This document shows positions 16,336-25,568 of a stretch of DNA of 64,000 nt, one piece after another. The position numbers and the translations under genes were made by a program. The stretch comes from Aeoliella straminimaris (GTDB taxonomy: Bacteria; Planctomycetota; Planctomycetia; Pirellulales; Lacipirellulaceae), in assembly GCF_024054565.1 (NCBI RefSeq), contig NZ_JAMXLR010000004.1, forward strand, positions 1-64,000, read 5' to 3'. How positions within the stretch are numbered: the stretch's first letter is position 1; every line of letters begins with the position of its first letter. The notes under the pieces are model-generated. The model was given only the letters and a program-made list of their open reading frames with translations. It had not been told where the DNA came from and ran no database searches.

Positions 16336-19185
16336 ATGACCTTCGCAGGCCGACTGCAAGTTGGATTGTCGATTCTGGTTCTCACCTGGGCCTGCGGGGC
16401 GCAGTTTGCCAGCTCCCAGGAACAGGCGCCTACGGACCCCGCGCCGCAGGCAGCCGAGGATCAACCGGCCGATCAGCCAGAAGCCCAACCGGAGCAGCCA
16501 GCCGAGGAACCTGAAACACCGCCTAAGGAGGAGCCCAAACCAGAGGAGTCCGCCGAGCCGGCTCCCCAGCAGGAGATGCAGGAGCAGCCGTCGGCCGAAG
16601 CCCCCGAGGACAAGGCAGAACCCAAGCCCCAAGAAGAAAAACCAGCGGCAGAGCCCAACGCGGATTCAGAAAGCAAGCAAGAACCACAAGAGGAACCACC
16701 TGCCGAGAAGCCCGCGCCAGTGCTGCCCGACGAGGTGGTGCTGAAACAATATGTCACCATTCCGCTGGTTGGCATCTATGGCCGGGCGAGTGTGCATATC
16801 GATCCGGTGGATGCCGCCATCGCTGAGGGCGAGTTCTCCATGCCCGAGCCGGGGGACAAACTCACGTCCGGAACGGGCCGCGAAGTGACTTGGCGATCCG
16901 CCTCGACGGGCGACGATGGGGTGCTTTCGACCCGTTCGATTCGTGGCGGGTACGCGGCCACGACCTTCGAATCGCCCACTTCCGGCATCATGTTGCTCGA
17001 AGCCACCGGGCACGCCATGGTTTACGTGAACAACCTTCCCTACGCCGGCGACCCCTACGCTTACGGCGACTTCGTCGTGCCCGTGCAGATCAAAGAGGGC
17101 ACCAACACGCTGGTGTTTCACGTGGCCCAAAGTAAGCTGCAGGCCAAGCTGGTGAAACCGACGGCCGAGCTGGTGCTCTCGCCATTCCGCACCACGTTGC
17201 CTTCTTTGGTCCGCGGAGCCGAGGCGTCCCCCTTGTGGGCTTCGGTAACGCTAACCAACACCACGGAATCGCCACTGGACGGCCTCTCGATCGAAGCCCG
17301 CCTGGGCGATCTGGAGCCAACCGCGACGCCGCTCACCTGGTTGGATGGAGCCTGCCTGCGAAGTTGCGCGTTTCAGTTCGCCACGCCGGAGGACTTGCCA
17401 CAGGATATAACCGTGCTGCAGGTTCGCGTGGTTCGCGACAGCCAGATACTGGTCGAGGGGCGATTCGACCTGGAAGTGGTAGACGCTTCGGCCATGCAAA
17501 CGCGTACATTTCGTAGCGATATCGATGGCAGCGTGCAAGCCTACGTGGTAGTACCCGCGTTGAATTCGGATTCTGGCAAGACGCACCTGGTGGCGAGAAC
17601 CTCGGATGAAGAAGAGGACGACAAAGGTAAAGTCCAAAACGAACCGGCGCCCGGCGCCATTGTCGCGCTGCACACCGATGGCATGACGGCCCGCGACTTT
17701 GCGGCCCAATACCAAGCGAAAGACTGGGCGCACGTCATCGTCCCCGGTGGTCGAGGCGAGTTTCCGCTCGACTGGGAAGAGTGGTCACGTCTCGACGCGA
17801 TCGAAGCGATGACCGACGCACTCGATCAATTCCGTATCGATGAAGATCGGATGTACGTCACCGGGCACGGTATGGGCGGTCACGGCGCGCTGGTGCTTGC
17901 CACGTCGCTGCCCGGTCGCTTCGCGGCCCTGGCCACCACGGCCGCCTGGCCCAGCCTGTGGTCCTACGGCGGTGGTATGCCCGACTACGACGATCCCTCA
18001 CCGGTGCAGGCGATGCTGCACCGCGCGGCCAGCCCCAGCGACATTCTCTCGCACCTCTCCAACCTGTGGGGCACCGGCGTCATGCTGATGCACGGTTCGC
18101 AGGACGAGCAAATTCCGCCCGAGCAGAGCCGTCTGGTGGTAAAGCGTCTGGCGACCTGGCACAGCGACTTCGCATATCTCGAGAAGCCCGATGCCGGCAA
18201 CTGGTGGGGGGCGGAAACCGTCGACAATCCGGAACTGATGGGCTTCCTCGCTTCTCGAGCTCGCTCGAGCGATAGCCAGAAGGTCGTGAAGCTGTCCACG
18301 TCGGACCTGGGGATGCTGTCGCAAAGCGACTGGGTGACCATCGCCGCCCAGCAAACCCCCTTCGAAACCAGCAGCGTCGAACTCGAGGTGAAAAACACCC
18401 CGCTGTCGATCGTCGGCACCACCAAGAACGTACAGCGCCTGGTGATTGATCAGTCGGCTGTCCCCAAGGGCAAGTCGTTCATCCTGCGGCTGGACGGTGG
18501 ACAGCCGGTGATGGTACGCCAGATGCCGTCCAACGGGCAGCTATGGCTGGAACGCTCGGGCGATCGTTGGCTGCAACGCCCGGTGCCGGATTCGGAGGAC
18601 AAGAATCCCGATCGTTACGGCGGGATGAAGGGCGTGTTTAATCACGATGTGCTACTCGTCTATGGCACGTTAGGCAACGATCAGGAAAACGCCTGGTCGC
18701 GTGCCAAGGCTCACTACGATGCCCAGACGTTTGCGTACCGCGCTGGCGGCTCGCTGGAAGTTTTGTCCGATACGGAATTTGATCCGAACCAAGCCGGCGA
18801 CCGCAACGTAGTGGTCTATGGTAATGTTGACACCAATCGCGCCTGTGCAGCTTTGCTGTCGTCGTCGCCGGTGCAAGCGTTCCGAGATCGGATTCGCGTG
18901 GACACCCGTCCGGAAAGCGGAGACGACATCGGCTTCGTCGTGGTTCGACCACGCTCCGGCAATGACGACCGCCTGGTTGCTATGGTCGGTGGTACCGGCA
19001 TCGAGGGGATGCGGCTCACCAATCGGCTCCGATATTTCTGGGCTGGCACAGCCTATCCCGATCTCTTGATTGTCGGCCCCGAAGCGCTAACCACAGGCGA
19101 TGGCGGCGTCCGCGCGGCCGGATACTTCGCGGAGGATTGGGACGTCGACAAGGCCGATATTGCGTGGCGCGACCTCGCGTTGTAG
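16336..19185 (+). CDS. Large secreted alpha/beta hydrolase-like protein with lost catalytic residues
   Basis: This encodes 949 residues from MTFAGRLQVGLSILV, a signal peptide of about 30 residues. Residues about 31-128 are a Pro/Glu/Ala/Gln-rich linker of low complexity. A beta-rich region (about 130-400) precedes an esterase/prolyl-oligopeptidase-like domain (about 440-650) and a C-terminal region of unknown fold. The nucleophile elbow reads TGHGMGG with Gly512 where GxSxG has Ser, and the His motif reads DAGNWWG with Asn622; only the acid D590 (GSQDEQIPPE) remains. As read, it cannot act as a serine hydrolase. The third gene of the operon, it begins 10 bases after the M14 peptidase. Confidence 0.75.
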   Translation: MTFAGRLQVGLSILVLTWACGAQFASSQEQAPTDPAPQAAEDQPADQPEAQPEQPAEEPETPPKEEPKPEESAEPAPQQEMQEQPSAEAPEDKAEPKPQEEKPAAEPNADSESKQEPQEEPPAEKPAPVLPDEVVLKQYVTIPLVGIYGRASVHIDPVDAAIAEGEFSMPEPGDKLTSGTGREVTWRSASTGDDGVLSTRSIRGGYAATTFESPTSGIMLLEATGHAMVYVNNLPYAGDPYAYGDFVVPVQIKEGTNTLVFHVAQSKLQAKLVKPTAELVLSPFRTTLPSLVRGAEASPLWASVTLTNTTESPLDGLSIEARLGDLEPTATPLTWLDGACLRSCAFQFATPEDLPQDITVLQVRVVRDSQILVEGRFDLEVVDASAMQTRTFRSDIDGSVQAYVVVPALNSDSGKTHLVARTSDEEEDDKGKVQNEPAPGAIVALHTDGMTARDFAAQYQAKDWAHVIVPGGRGEFPLDWEEWSRLDAIEAMTDALDQFRIDEDRMYVTGHGMGGHGALVLATSLPGRFAALATTAAWPSLWSYGGGMPDYDDPSPVQAMLHRAASPSDILSHLSNLWGTGVMLMHGSQDEQIPPEQSRLVVKRLATWHSDFAYLEKPDAGNWWGAETVDNPELMGFLASRARSSDSQKVVKLSTSDLGMLSQSDWVTIAAQQTPFETSSVELEVKNTPLSIVGTTKNVQRLVIDQSAVPKGKSFILRLDGGQPVMVRQMPSNGQLWLERSGDRWLQRPVPDSEDKNPDRYGGMKGVFNHDVLLVYGTLGNDQENAWSRAKAHYDAQTFAYRAGGSLEVLSDTEFDPNQAGDRNVVVYGNVDTNRACAALLSSSPVQAFRDRIRVDTRPESGDDIGFVVVRPRSGNDDRLVAMVGGTGIEGMRLTNRLRYFWAGTAYPDLLIVGPEALTTGDGGVRAAGYFAEDWDVDKADIAWRDLAL

Positions 19186-19281
19186 CCACCGGGGCAAGGT
19201 AGCCATCGATCGCCGGATTCGAGGCGACTGGTTCGTGAACGGACGCCTGGAATTCCGTATCGACGATGCGAGGGGGATGGT

Positions 19282-20202
19282 ATGCGCGAGTGGTTGCTGC
19301 AACTGGATGGTTTGCTGCGCGGTGAGGCGACGAGCGAGGAGAAACTGGGCGAAGGGCTCCTCGGCGTCAGCGCCCGTGGCTTGGCGGTGATCGTATTGAT
19401 CCTGGCGATGATTTACGGCCTGTGCATGGGCTGTTTTTCGTTGCTCAAGGAGATTCCGCCCGATCTCGCCGGCACGATCGGCACCTCGGATCGGGTAGCT
19501 CAACTACTAGCCAGCATGATCAAGGTGCCGGCCCTGTTCTTTCTGACGTTGCTCGTCACGTTTCCTTCCCTCTATGTGTTCAATGCCTTAGTCGGTTCGC
19601 GGCTACGACTGCTGAACCTGCTACGACTGCTGATTGCGTCGCTGGCGGTAAACGTGGCGGTGCTGTCGTCGCTCGGCCTGATCGTGGCGTTCTTCTCCCT
19701 CAGCACCAGCAGCTATCCGTTCATCGTGCTCCTGAACGTGGCGGTGTTCTCGGTATCTGGCGTGCTGGGTTTGATGTTCTTGCTGCAGACCCTGCACCGC
19801 ATGACGGCTTACTACGCTAAAGCCGAAGAGGTAGAAGATGCAGCAGCCGTGCCCGAGGAATCTGTGCAGCCGGCGCCGGAAGTCGTCCTGCAGCCGGACA
19901 CTGGCGGCGACCAACCACATTACTCCGAGGAATCGCAGGAATCGATGCCTCCGCCCAAGGAGCGGCCCGCCTGGCCAGCCGCGCTCGACATGCCCAAGGG
20001 GCAGGTATTTGCTTGCCACACGAGAATGGTGTTCCGATGCTGGCTGGTGCTTTTCTCGGTAGTTGGCGCCCAGATGGGTTGGGTGTTGCGACCGTTCATT
20101 GGGTCGCCCTACATGGAGTTCACGCTGTTTCGTGAACGCGAGTCGAACTTTTTCGCGGCCGTGCTAGGTGCTTTGTGGCAACTGTTAAGCGGTGGAGGTT
20201 GA
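19282..20202 (+). CDS. Multi-pass membrane protein with cytosolic loop, paralogue of the next gene
   Basis: This encodes 306 residues. Hydrophobic segments lie at about 34-55, 74-97, 106-135, 143-165 and 252-275. Between the fourth and fifth is a Pro/Glu-rich soluble loop (about 176-230). The last segment contains GAQMGWVLRPFIGSP, matched in the next gene as IQMAWLLRPFIGSP, so the two are paralogues and may form a heteromer. It follows the secreted operon by 96 bases on the same strand. I recognise the family as recurrent in planctomycetes but know no function for it. Confidence 0.7.
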   Translation: MREWLLQLDGLLRGEATSEEKLGEGLLGVSARGLAVIVLILAMIYGLCMGCFSLLKEIPPDLAGTIGTSDRVAQLLASMIKVPALFFLTLLVTFPSLYVFNALVGSRLRLLNLLRLLIASLAVNVAVLSSLGLIVAFFSLSTSSYPFIVLLNVAVFSVSGVLGLMFLLQTLHRMTAYYAKAEEVEDAAAVPEESVQPAPEVVLQPDTGGDQPHYSEESQESMPPPKERPAWPAALDMPKGQVFACHTRMVFRCWLVLFSVVGAQMGWVLRPFIGSPYMEFTLFRERESNFFAAVLGALWQLLSGGG

Positions 20203-20206
20203 GTCC

Positions 20207-20887
20207 GTGCCATCGGATCTACTTCACTGGCCCGACGACGTCCTGCGTCGCGCCACCTGGACCAACTCTCCCGCGTCCGGCCAACGGACCTTCGGCCGGC
20301 TGCTGGCCACGATGGCCGCCTGCGGACTGTTGTATGGTGCTGCCATGGGCAGCTTTGGCGCCGTGGCGGGCGGTAGCAACTGGCCGCTGCAGATGCTGTA
20401 TTCGGCGCTCAAGGTGCCGCTGCTGCTGAGCGTGACGTTCGTCATCAGCGTGCCGAGCTTCTATGTCATGAATGCCCTGTTTGGCTTGGGTGGCGACTTT
20501 GCCGTTGCCCTGCGCAACCTGCTCGCCACCCAGGCCGGTTTTACCGTCCTGCTGGCAGCCTTTGCCCCGCTCACACTGTTCTGGTACGCCACGGATGGTG
20601 ACTACTCACGAGCCCTCGTGGCGAATGGTGTGATGTTCGCCGCGGCGAGTCTCGCCTCGCAACGCCTGTTGCGGGGCTACTATCGGCCGCTGGTCGCTGG
20701 CAATGCTCGTCATCGCAAGATGATGTGGTTGTGGACTGGCCTCTACGCATTGGTCGCTATTCAGATGGCCTGGCTTCTACGACCCTTCATTGGCTCGCCC
20801 GACAAACAGGTCACTTTTTTCCGTCCCGAGGCCTGGGACAATGCGTACCTGAAGGTCTGGGAATTGGTTGTGCGAGTGTTCTCCTAA
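20207..20887 (+). CDS. Multi-pass membrane protein, paralogue of the preceding gene
   Basis: This encodes 226 residues from a GTG at 20207, placed 8 bases after GGAGG; an in-frame GTG at 20192 would lie on the Shine-Dalgarno side and is less likely. Four or five hydrophobic segments and the closing IQMAWLLRPFIGSP motif match the preceding gene. It lacks that gene's charged loop. It begins 4 bases after the previous stop, so co-translation and a shared complex are likely. Confidence 0.7.
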   Translation: MPSDLLHWPDDVLRRATWTNSPASGQRTFGRLLATMAACGLLYGAAMGSFGAVAGGSNWPLQMLYSALKVPLLLSVTFVISVPSFYVMNALFGLGGDFAVALRNLLATQAGFTVLLAAFAPLTLFWYATDGDYSRALVANGVMFAAASLASQRLLRGYYRPLVAGNARHRKMMWLWTGLYALVAIQMAWLLRPFIGSPDKQVTFFRPEAWDNAYLKVWELVVRVFS

Positions 20888-21076
20888 CACTCAACTCCAG
20901 CGGCATCCGTCCACTACGCGCGAAATCGAACGCCTCCTGCGCCCTGCTGTTCGCGAACTCTGCCATGCAGATACAACTGCGGAGATTCAAGCTGCACTGA
21001 TTCTCCCACGTCGGCGCATGAAGTATCATAAGCTTAGCGCGTCCCTCACCCGGCAAGCACAATTAGGAGTTACCCG

Positions 21077-24000
21077 ATGAGTAAGCGTCTGGCGGAAGAT
21101 ACAAACCAAACGGCGTGTGAAAGTCCCAGTTGCGGTTGCGGACCGCTCGCGCGGCGAGAGTTCGTGCAAGTTGTGAGCTTGGGCGCCGTGGCGCTTACAC
21201 CCGCGGCGATTGCTTCGGCCCGACCGGCTCCAGCGGTCGATTCCAGCGGCCGCTATGTCTCTCGGCAACAGCGCGAGTACAACGGTCCCTACACGGGCGA
21301 GTACCTCGATCGCGTGGCGATGCCCATTGGTGGTATCGGCGCGGGCATGTTCTGCCTGGAAGGCACCGGCGCCATCTCGCATGTCTCGCTGCGCAACGAG
21401 ATGGAAGTGTTTAATGCGCCCACGTGCTTTGCCGCCTTGTGCATCAAGAACGACGAGGGCAACGTCGCCAAGGTGCTCGAGGGACAGGTGCCGGAATGGA
21501 AGATGTTCGGCCGCCCCGGCACGGGCAACGGTGCTGGCCAAAGCAGCCACGGCTTTCCCCGCTTCGAGAATGCCGAGTTTGTCACGCGGTTCCCATTTGG
21601 CGAAATCGAACTGTCGGACGAAGAAATTCCGCTGGACGTGAAGATCACCGGCTGGAGCCCCTTCACGCCGGGCGACGCCGATAATTCGTCGCTGCCCGTC
21701 GGTTCGCTCGAGTACACTTTTACCAATAACACGGACCAGCCGGTGGAGTGTGTGTTCAGTTACAACTCGGCCAACTTCATGGCCGCCGGCGACGATGGCG
21801 ACAGTATCAAGGCCTTCCCGCAGGGGTTCTTGCTGTCGCAGCAGGGAACTTCCCGCCGTGAGGACCTGGCTGGCGACTGCGCGATCTACACCGACCGGCC
21901 CGACACCGTGGTCGACCACTGTTGGTTCCGCGGTGGATGGTTCGACTCGCTCACCCTGGCGTGGGAAAACATTGCCGGCGCCCGCCTGCTCGACAATCCT
22001 CCGGTTGATGGCGGTGGTCGGGGGGCTTCGTTGTTCGTGCCGCTATCGATCGCGCCAGGCACTTCCGAGACCGTGCGACTGAAGTTCGTCTGGTACGTCC
22101 CCAACACCCGGCTACGCTCAGGGTCGTCGGCCGAGGGCAGCGATCCGGCATTCGCCGCCGGCCCGGCCAGCGGTACCGCCGAGGGCCAGCAGTCCGTGTC
22201 TGGCTACGAAGGCGGCGGTCTGGTCAACACCTTCCATCCCTCGGGCGATGGCGCCGTGGGTACGCTCACATCGCCCGATTTCAAGCTCGAGCGCAAGTTC
22301 CTGCAGTTCCTCATCGGCGGCGGCAACAATACCCGCAGCACGATGATGCAGCTATTAGTTGCTGGAAAGCCGGTCCGCACGGCCACCGGCCGCGATACCG
22401 AGCATCTCGAGTGGCAGTCGTGGGACGTGAGCGAGCTACAGGGCCAGCAGGCGCAGCTACAGATTGTCGACCAGGCCACCGGTGGCTGGGGTCACATCAA
22501 TGTCGACCACATCGTGCAGACCGATCAGGTGGCCTCGAGCAAGGACGAACTGGCTGACGCAATTGTGATCGCCGACTTCGAAGGCCAGGACTTCGGCGAC
22601 TGGGTGGCCACCGGCCCCGACCCGAAGCCGCAGCAACAGCCCACCGAGCGATACCATCGGCCGTGGTATGCCGGCCGGTTCAGCGACGTAAAGCAGGTGG
22701 CCGACTACTGGAACCAGAACTACGACGAACTTCACACGGCCAGTCGCCGGTTCAGCGACACTTTTTACGACACCACGCTGGCTCCTGAGGTCATCGAAGC
22801 GGTGGCCGCTAACCTCACGATCCTGAAGTCGCCCACCGTACTGCGGCAGGCGGACGGACGTTTGTGGTGCTGGGAAGGTTGCTCCGACAGCCGCGGTTGT
22901 TGCGCCGGTTCCTGCACCCACGTGTGGAACTACGCCCAGGCGTTGTGCCATCTGTTTCCCGAGTTGGAGCGTTCGCTCCGCGAAACCGAATTCCACGAAA
23001 GCCAGTCGCCCGAGGGACACCAGACGTTCCGCTCGGCGCTGCCCATCCGCCCGGTGGCGCACAACTACCACGCGGCGTCCGATGGCCAGCTGGGCGGCAT
23101 CCTAAAGGTCTATCGCGAGTGGCGTATCTCGGCCGATACCGATTGGCTCCAACACATGTGGCCGCAGGTGCAGGAGAGCCTCGACTACTGCATTCAGTCG
23201 TGGGACCCTCGGCACAAGGGCGTGCTCGAAGAACCGCATCACAACACTTACGATATCGAGTACTGGGGACCCGATGGCCACTGCACCAGTTTCTATCTCA
23301 GTGCGTTGGCCGCCGCCGTGGCGATGGGTCAGGCACTCGGCCAGGACGTGTCGCTCTACCAACAGCTCGTGCAGAAGGGCACGCAGTTCCTGGAGGAAGA
23401 GCTCTACGACGGCGAGTACTTCTTCCACAAGATTCAGGTCGATGGGCTCGACGCCAAGTTCCGGCCCATCACTTCCAGCAACAACGGCCCCGGCTACAGC
23501 GAGTTGATTGAGGATCTCAATCAGCAGGGTCCCAAGTACCAGTACGGCACCGGCTGTCTGTCCGACGGGGTGTTGGGATTCTGGATGGCCGAAGTCTGCG
23601 GCGTCGAACCAACCGTCGATCGCGACAAGCTTCGTTCGAACCTCAAGGCGATTCACAAGTACAACTTCAAACCCAGCTTGATGGACCACGCCAACCCGCA
23701 GCGGCCCACCTACGCTTTCGGCCACGAGGGCGGTCTGCTGCTCTGCACCTGGCCCAAGGGGGGACAGCTCAGCATTCCGTTCGTCTACAGCAACGAAGTG
23801 TGGACCGGCATCGAGTACCAGGCCGCCTCGCACATGATCATGCAGGGCATGGTCGACGAGGGGCTCGACATCGTGCGGGCGTGTCGCGACCGTTACGATG
23901 GCCGGGTCCGCAATCCGTTCAACGAGTTCGAGTGCGGACACTGGTACGCCCGCGCCATGTCGAGCTACGCCCTGCTGCAGGGACTCACTGGCGCGCGGTA

Positions 24001-24187
24001 CGATGCGATCGACCGTACGCTGTATGTCAACTCGCAGGTGGGCGACTTCCGCAGCTTCCTCTCCACGGCCACCGGCTACGGGACCGTCGTGCTCGATGGC
24101 GACAAAGTGTCACTCGAAGTCACCCACGGCCAGATCCCTGTCGACCAGGTAATCGTTGCAGGCAAACCGACAAAGCTCTCCAGCTAG
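21077..24187 (+). CDS. Tat-exported GH116-family glycoside hydrolase with inserted carbohydrate-binding-like domain
   Basis: This encodes 1036 residues. LARREFVQVVSLGAVAL (about 25-41) is a twin-arginine signal. The N-terminal beta domain carries MPIGGIGAGMFCLEGTGAIS, typical of the bile-acid beta-glucosidase/GBA2 family. The alpha-barrel holds WCWEGCSDSRGCC with the probable nucleophile E600 and HHNTYDIEYWGPDG with the probable acid/base D726, plus the family signature GSCTHVWNYAQA. Residues about 375-485 form an extra module (LVAGKPVRTATGRDTEHLE...GGWGHINVDHIV) inserted between WYVPNTR and YHRPWYAGRF; similar modules are appended to other planctomycete glycosidases. Likely substrates are beta-glucosides or xylosides outside the cytoplasm. 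Its stop overlaps the convergent neighbour's stop by 4 bases. Confidence 0.85.
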   Translation: MSKRLAEDTNQTACESPSCGCGPLARREFVQVVSLGAVALTPAAIASARPAPAVDSSGRYVSRQQREYNGPYTGEYLDRVAMPIGGIGAGMFCLEGTGAISHVSLRNEMEVFNAPTCFAALCIKNDEGNVAKVLEGQVPEWKMFGRPGTGNGAGQSSHGFPRFENAEFVTRFPFGEIELSDEEIPLDVKITGWSPFTPGDADNSSLPVGSLEYTFTNNTDQPVECVFSYNSANFMAAGDDGDSIKAFPQGFLLSQQGTSRREDLAGDCAIYTDRPDTVVDHCWFRGGWFDSLTLAWENIAGARLLDNPPVDGGGRGASLFVPLSIAPGTSETVRLKFVWYVPNTRLRSGSSAEGSDPAFAAGPASGTAEGQQSVSGYEGGGLVNTFHPSGDGAVGTLTSPDFKLERKFLQFLIGGGNNTRSTMMQLLVAGKPVRTATGRDTEHLEWQSWDVSELQGQQAQLQIVDQATGGWGHINVDHIVQTDQVASSKDELADAIVIADFEGQDFGDWVATGPDPKPQQQPTERYHRPWYAGRFSDVKQVADYWNQNYDELHTASRRFSDTFYDTTLAPEVIEAVAANLTILKSPTVLRQADGRLWCWEGCSDSRGCCAGSCTHVWNYAQALCHLFPELERSLRETEFHESQSPEGHQTFRSALPIRPVAHNYHAASDGQLGGILKVYREWRISADTDWLQHMWPQVQESLDYCIQSWDPRHKGVLEEPHHNTYDIEYWGPDGHCTSFYLSALAAAVAMGQALGQDVSLYQQLVQKGTQFLEEELYDGEYFFHKIQVDGLDAKFRPITSSNNGPGYSELIEDLNQQGPKYQYGTGCLSDGVLGFWMAEVCGVEPTVDRDKLRSNLKAIHKYNFKPSLMDHANPQRPTYAFGHEGGLLLCTWPKGGQLSIPFVYSNEVWTGIEYQAASHMIMQGMVDEGLDIVRACRDRYDGRVRNPFNEFECGHWYARAMSSYALLQGLTGARYDAIDRTLYVNSQVGDFRSFLSTATGYGTVVLDGDKVSLEVTHGQIPVDQVIVAGKPTKLSS

Positions 24188-25011
24188 CTCCCCGCGGGCT
24201 TCTCGAGCGCCTCGCCCAACTCCTTACGCAACCAGCCCGGGCGGTTGGTGGTGATGCCGTACGCTCCCTGGTCGATGTAGAACTTCGCCACTTTCGGGTC
24301 GTCGATGGTCCATACGTGAAACTCGCCCAACCCGGCGGATTTGAGCCGCAGGATGAAATCCTCGTTGAACACGTCCGGCTTGCCGTTGCTGCCAAGCCCG
24401 TCGGCGCCCGAAGCCCGCAACGTTTGCACCACCTTGGCCAAACTGGGATTCCACGCCCCGAACTGACTCTTCTTGTACCCGGTGAGCCAATGCACTTTGA
24501 TTTCGGGCATCTTCCGTTTGCATAACAGCACCGTGTCGGCGTCGAACGCGATGATCAGCATCTTGTCCTTCGGTACGTCGGTGTCGGCGAGCACCTTCTG
24601 CAGCGGTTCGACAATCTCGGGTCCCGACTTCAGCTCGATGATCATCCGCTTGCCCTCAGGAACGGTCTCCAGCACCTCGGCGAGCGTCGGAATCTTCTCG
24701 CCTTTGTACTTGGCGTCCTTCCAGCTACCGACGTCCAGCGCTCGAAGCTGTTCGAGCGACGACTCCTCGACAATCAGCTTCTTGCCGGCGGTCCGCTCGG
24801 TATCTTTGTCATGGATGCAGACAATCTGGTTGTCCGCGGACAGATAGAAATCGCCCTCGATGCCATCGGCCCCTTCCTCCCACGCCAGGCGAAACGCGGC
24901 CAGCGTGTTTTCCGGTGCGGTATGCGACGCCCCCCGGTGGGCCACAATCAACTGAGCATTCGCGGACATTGCACAAGCTCCCAGCAACATCGCCAGCAGT
25001 AAACATCTCAT
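24184..25011 (-). CDS. Secreted glycerophosphodiester phosphodiesterase
   Basis: This encodes 275 residues with an N-terminal signal peptide (about 1-19, ending ANA). The family motifs are intact: AHRGASHTAPENT (about 24-36), GADGIEGDFYLSADNQIV and IHDKDTERTAG, giving the metal-binding and catalytic His, Glu and Asp residues, and later YGITTNRPGWL near the C-terminus. Known enzymes hydrolyse glycerophosphodiesters to glycerol 3-phosphate and an alcohol. It is convergent with the GH116 gene, their stop codons sharing four bases (CTAG). Confidence 0.9.
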   Translation of the reverse strand: MRCLLLAMLLGACAMSANAQLIVAHRGASHTAPENTLAAFRLAWEEGADGIEGDFYLSADNQIVCIHDKDTERTAGKKLIVEESSLEQLRALDVGSWKDAKYKGEKIPTLAEVLETVPEGKRMIIELKSGPEIVEPLQKVLADTDVPKDKMLIIAFDADTVLLCKRKMPEIKVHWLTGYKKSQFGAWNPSLAKVVQTLRASGADGLGSNGKPDVFNEDFILRLKSAGLGEFHVWTIDDPKVAKFYIDQGAYGITTNRPGWLRKELGEALEKPAGS

Positions 25012-25539
25012 CGTTGGTTCCTTCTCGTCATCGTTGGTTCAGTTCAATCTTGCCCACCAACTCCGCCCGAGCAGATCATAGCCCACCGCGCTGGAAACCC
25101 GCAACCAACGCGGACTTCGCGTGCCAATGGTCACTCCCAGCAATCGCCGGCGACGGGGCCGCCCGAGTTTTGGTTCAGGTTGTAGCTCCCCAAGTGCGAT
25201 TTATGGTCCCAAAACTCCGACCGTTTTGGTCCGCCACACCGCAAAAAACCCTTGTTTTCTAGGCAAAACCATTCGGGGGATGCGACAAAACCCTTCGCGT
25301 TGTTCCCCACATGTTTTTTGTTGTACCAATACTCTTACAGTGGCCATTCGCTCCGCGAATGAGCGCAATGCCACTAGCACTCGTTCGCTGAGCTAGCGGT
25401 CACAAACGATCACTCACCTGAATCTGCTCGCCTGCAGCACGACCAGGAGCCTAACGGCACCCGCTCGCCGGAGTGTGTACATAATGCCACATATTTATTA
25501 GACCGAACTGGAGGGAGGTTTCAACAACGTTTTTTTGAC
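25012..25539. other. Gene-free region with hairpin and repeated words
   Basis: These 528 bases have no credible gene. They include two copies of AAAACCCTT (near 25247 and 25293) in an A/T-richer block. A nested hairpin lies at 25339-25375: an inner stem CATTCGC/GCGAATG and outer arms AGTGGC/GCCACT. The base composition differs from the surrounding genes. It could hold promoters for the phosphodiesterase gene, a small RNA or a decayed repeat. Confidence 0.4.
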
Positions 25540-25568
25540 AGTAGGCCGGCCGGGACGGCCGGCCTACT
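25540..25568. repeat. Perfect GC-rich palindromic hairpin
   Basis: Two 12-base arms AGTAGGCCGGCC / GGCCGGCCTACT around a 5-base loop. It overlaps the stop codon of the minus-strand ADP-ribosylglycohydrolase gene and may end that operon, but no T-tract follows on that strand. Confidence 0.65.
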
